Assembly (NCBI GenBank): GCA_016936555.1
Contig: JAFGXR010000037.1
Location: 1-64,000, forward strand
Origin: Spirochaetales bacterium
GTDB taxonomy: Bacteria; Spirochaetota; Spirochaetia; DSM-2461
Length of the DNA stretch: 64,000 nt
Direction: 5' to 3'
Shown: in pieces, positions 60,512-64,000 of the stretch
Numbering within the stretch: position 1 is the stretch's first letter
How the letters are laid out: each line of letters opens with the position of its first letter
Translations under genes and position numbers: made by a program
Notes under the pieces: model-generated
The model's database searches: none
What the model saw: the letters and a program-made list of their open reading frames with translations, nothing else
What the model was told of the DNA's origin: nothing

Positions 60512-61495
60512 ATGTACAGATTATTTCATCCCCATGTCTATCAGGGCCCGCTGAATTTCAAGCATCGTAAAGGGTATTTTGAAGGTTGGTATTATAAATT
60601 CGTAACGAAAGAAAACCGCTCTCTGGCTTTTATCCCCGGTATTTCACTGGGAAAAGATGAATCCAGAGCCTTTATACAGATCATTGATGGAAAGGACGGT
60701 TCGACGGAATACATCAATTTTCCTCTCGATCAACTGGAATTGGGCTACAGACCTTTTTCCGTAACAATCGGCGGAAATCGTTTTTCCCTGACCGGCGTGG
60801 AGCTCTCAGACACTTTCCCTTTCAAGGGGCAAATCGCCATAAAGGAACCCTCTCTGTATCCCGTCAGCTTTTTCCGTCCGGGCATTATGGGGTGGTACCG
60901 CTATGTCCCCTTTATGGAGTGTTATCACGGCGTCGTCAGTACGGGACACAAACTTTCGGGCACACTGATGAAAGACGGCGAAACCATCGATCTGGAGGGA
61001 GGGTCCGGCTATATCGAAAAGGACTGGGGAACCTCCTTTCCCTCTTCCTATATCTGGATGCAGACCAACAGTTTTGCCAGACCCCGAACTTCCTTTATGC
61101 TTTCGCTCGCGAGGATACCCTGGTTCGGCTCGTGGTTCCGCGGTTTCCTCGGCTATCTGGTTCTGGAGGGAGAACTGATCACCTTTTCAACCTATACGGG
61201 AGCCCGTACGGTTGTTCGGGAGATCGGGATTGACCGGGTTTCAATGACAATTCATGGAAAAGGCCGCGGTAGAAAGGGATCTCTGAAAAAAGGGGAAGTC
61301 ATTGAGTTATCCGCTTCGAGAAAGATCGCCGGAGAATTGAAGGCTCCGGTCACAGGCTCCATGGACAGACGGATCAGCGAGAGCATCGACGGCAGGATCC
61401 ATGTGAAGTTCTTCCGGAAGGATTCGCTCCTTTTCGAAGAGGAATCGCCCTGCAGCGGACTTGAGATTGTCGGCGACCGGAAAGAACTCCTTTAG
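60512..61495 (+). CDS. Tocopherol-cyclase-family protein
   Basis: 327 residues. Opening HPHVYQGPLNFKHRKGYFEGWYYKFVTK is characteristic of the tocopherol cyclase-like family, as is GGSGYIEKDWGTSFPSSYIWMQ near 167-188. No signal peptide. Plant members cyclise tocopherol precursors; bacterial members mostly have unknown function and no tocopherol pathway is evident here. Starts 8 nt after the dapE-like stop and may be read with that operon. Its stop overlaps the convergent FHA gene by 4 nt. Confidence 0.8.
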   Translation: MYRLFHPHVYQGPLNFKHRKGYFEGWYYKFVTKENRSLAFIPGISLGKDESRAFIQIIDGKDGSTEYINFPLDQLELGYRPFSVTIGGNRFSLTGVELSDTFPFKGQIAIKEPSLYPVSFFRPGIMGWYRYVPFMECYHGVVSTGHKLSGTLMKDGETIDLEGGSGYIEKDWGTSFPSSYIWMQTNSFARPRTSFMLSLARIPWFGSWFRGFLGYLVLEGELITFSTYTGARTVVREIGIDRVSMTIHGKGRGRKGSLKKGEVIELSASRKIAGELKAPVTGSMDRRISESIDGRIHVKFFRKDSLLFEEESPCSGLEIVGDRKELL

Positions 61496-61851
61496 CTTAT
61501 GGTTATTTCGGTCTTGCCGATGCGGATGACATCGCCGCGCCTCAGCCTCTTCTGTTCGTTCGGCTTGAGCGGATTGTTGTTCACATAGGTGGCATTCGTG
61601 CTGCCCAGATCTTTTATGTAGGCTACTTTGGAAATGAACTCGATAAGGGCATGGCGCCGCGATACCAGGGGGTCATCGATCTGCAGCTTGCAGGATTTAT
61701 CCCTGCCGATGAGTATACTTTTATTGATTCTGATGCTGCTGGTATCGGTGCGCAGACGGAGCTGGTCTTCATCCTTCCTGCTCATGGCTTTTCCTTTATC
61801 GCTGCGCTTGTAAACCGTTTCTTCCATATCATCATTATGCCCCGAAATCAT
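61492..61851 (-). CDS. FHA-domain protein with N-terminal EETV motif (GarA/OdhI-like layout)
   Basis: About 119 residues from ATG 61851 (61827 is also possible; the longer frame needs a TTG inside the divergent control region). FHA domain at about 45-115: ILIGRDKSCKLQIDDPLVSRRHALIEF and LGSTNATYVNNNPL carry the phosphothreonine-binding Arg, Ser-Arg and Asn. The N-terminal DDMEETVYKRS resembles the kinase-target ET(V/T) motif of GarA/OdhI, where the phospho-Thr folds back onto the FHA domain. The divergent Ser/Thr kinase is the obvious partner. Confidence 0.8.
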   Translation of the reverse strand: MISGHNDDMEETVYKRSDKGKAMSRKDEDQLRLRTDTSSIRINKSILIGRDKSCKLQIDDPLVSRRHALIEFISKVAYIKDLGSTNATYVNNNPLKPNEQKRLRRGDVIRIGKTEITIS

Positions 61852-61904
61852 AAGCTTGTCTAACCTGAGCAATCTGTTATCATAGGAGGACAAGCGGAGG
61901 ATCT

Positions 61905-63650
61905 GTGGCCAAGGTACCGGAAAAAGTCGGAAAATATAAAATTCTCTCCCAGATCGGCAAAGGGGGGATGGGCGTCGTCTATTCTGCGGAGCATCCGACC
62001 CTGAAGCGGAAGATCATTCTGAAAAAACTGACGATACGGGATAAGGAGTTCCGGGAAAGATTCCGTCTCGAAGCGGATATGATGATGGATCTGCGCAGCG
62101 ACTACATCGTCGATATGTACGATCATTTCCGCGAAGGAAGTTCCTGGTATATCGCCATGGAGTACATCGAGGGGATGACTCTGGAGGAGCTGATAAAAAG
62201 GGACGGACAGCCGGAACTTCCTCTTGTCCTGTATATCATGCTCTGTACGGCAAAGGCTCTGGAATACATTCACAGCCGGGGAATCGTTCACAGAGATATC
62301 AAGCCCGCCAATATCTATATTTCCCGGAGCGGGGAAGTGAAACTCGGCGATTTCGGCATAGCCTCCTCATCGGGCCGCGACGTGAAGATAACCGATTCGG
62401 GAGCGGCTATGGGAACTCCCGCCTACATGGCTCCCGAACAGTTTGACGACAGTTCCACTGTGGGCGTCAAAGCCGATCTGTTTTCCTTCGGCGTGACTCT
62501 CTACGAGGCTCTCTGCGGAATCAAACCCTTCCGGTCCGGACTTTATACGGAATTGAAAGCGGAAATCCTCCGGGGAAAATTTCCCGCCGTGAAGAATCTC
62601 AGAAAAGATGTACCGGCAGGTCTTAACCGGCTTCTGCGGAGCTGCCTCAGAACCCGGCCTCTGTTCAGGCCCCGCCAGGCCTCTGATGTGCGGCGAGCTC
62701 TGGAACGGGAATCGGGAAGAGCGACGGAAGGGCAGATGAAAGAGCGGCTGTCTGCTGTTCTCAGTGAAAAACCTGAAGCAGAAAAAGCCCGGGCTTTAAC
62801 TGAAATGGTTCTGACGACAAGCCGTAAAGCGGTTCCCCTCCCTTTAATAAAGCCGGCTTTCCTGGCTATTACGGCTTTATCAGTCCTTATTCTCCCGGGA
62901 TTGTTTCTGAGCGGCCGGTACGGTTTACTGAATATCTCGGTTATTCCGGCCGTCGAGGACAGCGGATACGAGCTTTTCCTCTTCAATTCGGAACAAACGA
63001 CAAGGGGGCGCCTGGATATTAAAGGCCGGAAGAAACTGATTCTCCGGGAAGGTAGCTATCGTGTCAGGATCGAAAGCGGATCGACGGTCCTCTGGAGATC
63101 CGTTTATGTGATGTCGCTGAAGAAAAGCGGTAAGGCTCAGGCCCTGACAGTCCTGGCCGCTGCGCCGGATAGTCTGCCGATCGATCTCGATATATCGGTT
63201 AGAGACCGTTTTACCGGAAAGGATTTAACTGAAGAAACGGATATCTTTATCGGCGGAGAGGATAGGTGGATCCCTTTTCATAATGCTGGAGAACAAGAGC
63301 TCAGAACGGGTACACCTTTCAAATTTAAATTCAGCAAAGAGGGCTATCAGGATGAGATCTACGCATTCGATTCCCGCCATTATCAGACATTTCTGGATCT
63401 CGATATTCTCCTGTCTCCCCGGCCGGCGGAACTGACAATCGATCCCCGTGGGGGAAAAATCCTGATCAACGGGAAAAAGGAATATTTTTCCCTGGAAACG
63501 CTTCTTTATCAAACCATTCCGGCGGAAGGTAGCGAACCGGTCAAACTACGTCTTCTTCCGGGAACCTATTCTCTCTCCCGATCCTCTTCCGATGGGGATA
63601 TCCGGAAGGACATGGTGCTGAAAAGCGATGGAAAATATAATTTCCCCTAA
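61905..63650 (+). CDS. Membrane Ser/Thr protein kinase with extracytoplasmic repeats
   Basis: 581 residues from GTG 61905 (CGGAGG upstream). Hanks-type kinase about 7-270: GKGGMGVVYS near 17-26, IILKKL with the ATP Lys near 42, catalytic loop IVHRDIKPANIYI near 127-139, DFGIASS near 147-153, and MAPEQF near 175. One membrane helix (PAFLAITALSVLILPGLFLS near 308-327). The ~255 residues outside are beta-rich, with PEGA-like character near the end (DPRGGKILINGKKEYF, LRLLPGTYSL). Likely phosphorylates the divergent FHA protein in response to an envelope cue. Confidence 0.92.
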   Translation: MAKVPEKVGKYKILSQIGKGGMGVVYSAEHPTLKRKIILKKLTIRDKEFRERFRLEADMMMDLRSDYIVDMYDHFREGSSWYIAMEYIEGMTLEELIKRDGQPELPLVLYIMLCTAKALEYIHSRGIVHRDIKPANIYISRSGEVKLGDFGIASSSGRDVKITDSGAAMGTPAYMAPEQFDDSSTVGVKADLFSFGVTLYEALCGIKPFRSGLYTELKAEILRGKFPAVKNLRKDVPAGLNRLLRSCLRTRPLFRPRQASDVRRALERESGRATEGQMKERLSAVLSEKPEAEKARALTEMVLTTSRKAVPLPLIKPAFLAITALSVLILPGLFLSGRYGLLNISVIPAVEDSGYELFLFNSEQTTRGRLDIKGRKKLILREGSYRVRIESGSTVLWRSVYVMSLKKSGKAQALTVLAAAPDSLPIDLDISVRDRFTGKDLTEETDIFIGGEDRWIPFHNAGEQELRTGTPFKFKFSKEGYQDEIYAFDSRHYQTFLDLDILLSPRPAELTIDPRGGKILINGKKEYFSLETLLYQTIPAEGSEPVKLRLLPGTYSLSRSSSDGDIRKDMVLKSDGKYNFP

Positions 63651-63655
63651 AAAAA

Positions 63656-63684
63656 TTGAAATAGTCCTGGTTAGAACTTAAGAT
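63656..63684 (+). promoter_or_regulatory. Promoter of the response-regulator gene, leaderless type
   Basis: -35 TTGAAA (63656-63661), 17-bp spacer, -10 TAAGAT (63679-63684), 6 nt, ATG 63691, no Shine-Dalgarno. The -35 begins 6 nt after the kinase stop. Confidence 0.5.
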
Positions 63685-63690
63685 TAAATC

Positions 63691-64000
63691 ATGGAAACGA
63701 CTCGAAAAATGCTTATTATTGACGATGACTCTATAGTTCGAGAGAGCATCTCCGATTTTTTCGAAGACAGCGGATATGAAGTCATACAATGCCTGAACGG
63801 TCAGGAAGGCATTGAAGCCGTCCGGAAAGAGGAGCCCACTGTCATATTGTGCGATCTTCACATGCCCGGAATCTCGGGTCTGGAAGTTATCGATGTCGTA
63901 AAAAGAGAAAAGCCCGAAACCCCCCTCATAGTCGTATCAGGTAACGGTGTCATTAAAGACGCTATTGAAGCCGTTTCCCGCGGCGCCTGGAATTATATCA
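63691..64000 (+). CDS. Response regulator, receiver domain (cut by window end)
   Basis: First 103 codons, still open at base 64000. Receiver domain: MLIIDDDSIVRESI with the acidic pocket near 11-13, phospho-acceptor Asp55 in VILCDLHMPGISG, Ser in LIVVSGNG near 80. The output domain lies beyond the window. No Shine-Dalgarno; the -10 box is 6 nt upstream. Confidence 0.9.
   Translation, partial: METTRKMLIIDDDSIVRESISDFFEDSGYEVIQCLNGQEGIEAVRKEEPTVILCDLHMPGISGLEVIDVVKREKPETPLIVVSGNGVIKDAIEAVSRGAWNYI

Noticed and set aside
1-64000. CRISPR arrays, insertion sequences, phage genes, tRNA or rRNA
   Set aside because: No direct-repeat array, transposase or integrase frame, att-like repeat, or tRNA/rRNA signature was seen by reading; a dedicated tRNA or ncRNA scan was not possible.

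Overview
The window looks like chromosome of a free-living, saccharolytic spirochaete-like bacterium. This is inference from gene content: a PntC-like nucleotidyltransferase/aminotransferase fusion of the type known from Treponema, Gram-negative-type envelope features, a sufBCDSU operon, mid-range GC and dense operons with ATGA-type overlaps. No rRNA, tRNA, CRISPR array, insertion sequence or phage gene was seen.

Layout. 0.1-2.6 kb: a split chromate transporter pair and a MarR/nitroreductase pair bordered by two gene remnants (the 3' end of a GNAT acetyltransferase and the 5' end of a DODA-type dioxygenase). 2.6-7.2 kb (minus): ArsR-type regulator, acyltransferase, acyl-CoA ligase, then an outer-membrane-like protein. 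7.2-12.6 kb (minus): Fe-S assembly operon sufBCDSU plus a DUF59 gene. 12.7-26.3 kb: a GntR-controlled carboxylate/sugar-acid locus. A tripartite tricarboxylate transporter (tctBAC) diverges from an operon of PdxA-like dehydrogenase, TIM-barrel isomerase, VOC protein, two-subunit transketolase, Fe-dependent alcohol dehydrogenase, LarA-like racemase, Asp/Glu-racemase-like protein, glycerate kinase and aldo/keto reductase. Four GTATAC-centred sites probably bind the GntR protein. 26.4-35.4 kb: an IclR (KdgR-like) operon for unsaturated uronide use. It holds two paralogous ~610-660-residue proteins I cannot assign to a family, an MFS/GPH symporter with an unusual inserted domain, a GH88/105-type hydrolase, KduI and KduD. 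35.5-38.8 kb: a periplasmic-sensor hybrid of binding protein, PAS domains and histidine kinase, plus a response regulator. 38.8-43.8 kb: a degenerate sigma54-activator-like regulator divergent from a YfcC carrier and isoaspartyl dipeptidase, with a nested palindromic repeat between the last two. 44-45.6 kb: membrane proteins. 45.8-51.8 kb: an envelope-polymer cluster of the PntC-like fusion, a YidC-like domain fused to an EptA/LtaS-like phosphotransferase, and a CDP-glycerol glycerophosphotransferase-like protein. 51.9-55.4 kb: STAS-like protein, alpha/beta hydrolase, a tandem double-TetR regulator and a TatD-like hydrolase. 55.8-60.5 kb: a lysine/diaminopimelate operon (dapD, aminotransferase, lysA, dapE-like). 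60.5-64 kb: a tocopherol-cyclase-family protein, a divergent FHA protein / Ser-Thr kinase pair and a response regulator cut by the window edge.

Three themes stand out. (1) Many first genes, mostly regulators, have a -10 hexamer exactly 6 nt before the start codon and no Shine-Dalgarno, the signature of leaderless mRNAs; genes inside operons have good Shine-Dalgarno sequences. (2) The two unassigned paralogs flanking the symporter are the best candidates for a new polysaccharide- or uronide-processing family. (3) The PntC-like / YidC-phosphotransferase / CDP-glycerol-transferase cluster may be an undescribed surface-polymer modification system. Start codons were chosen here from Shine-Dalgarno or promoter position and often lie inside the longest possible ORF.
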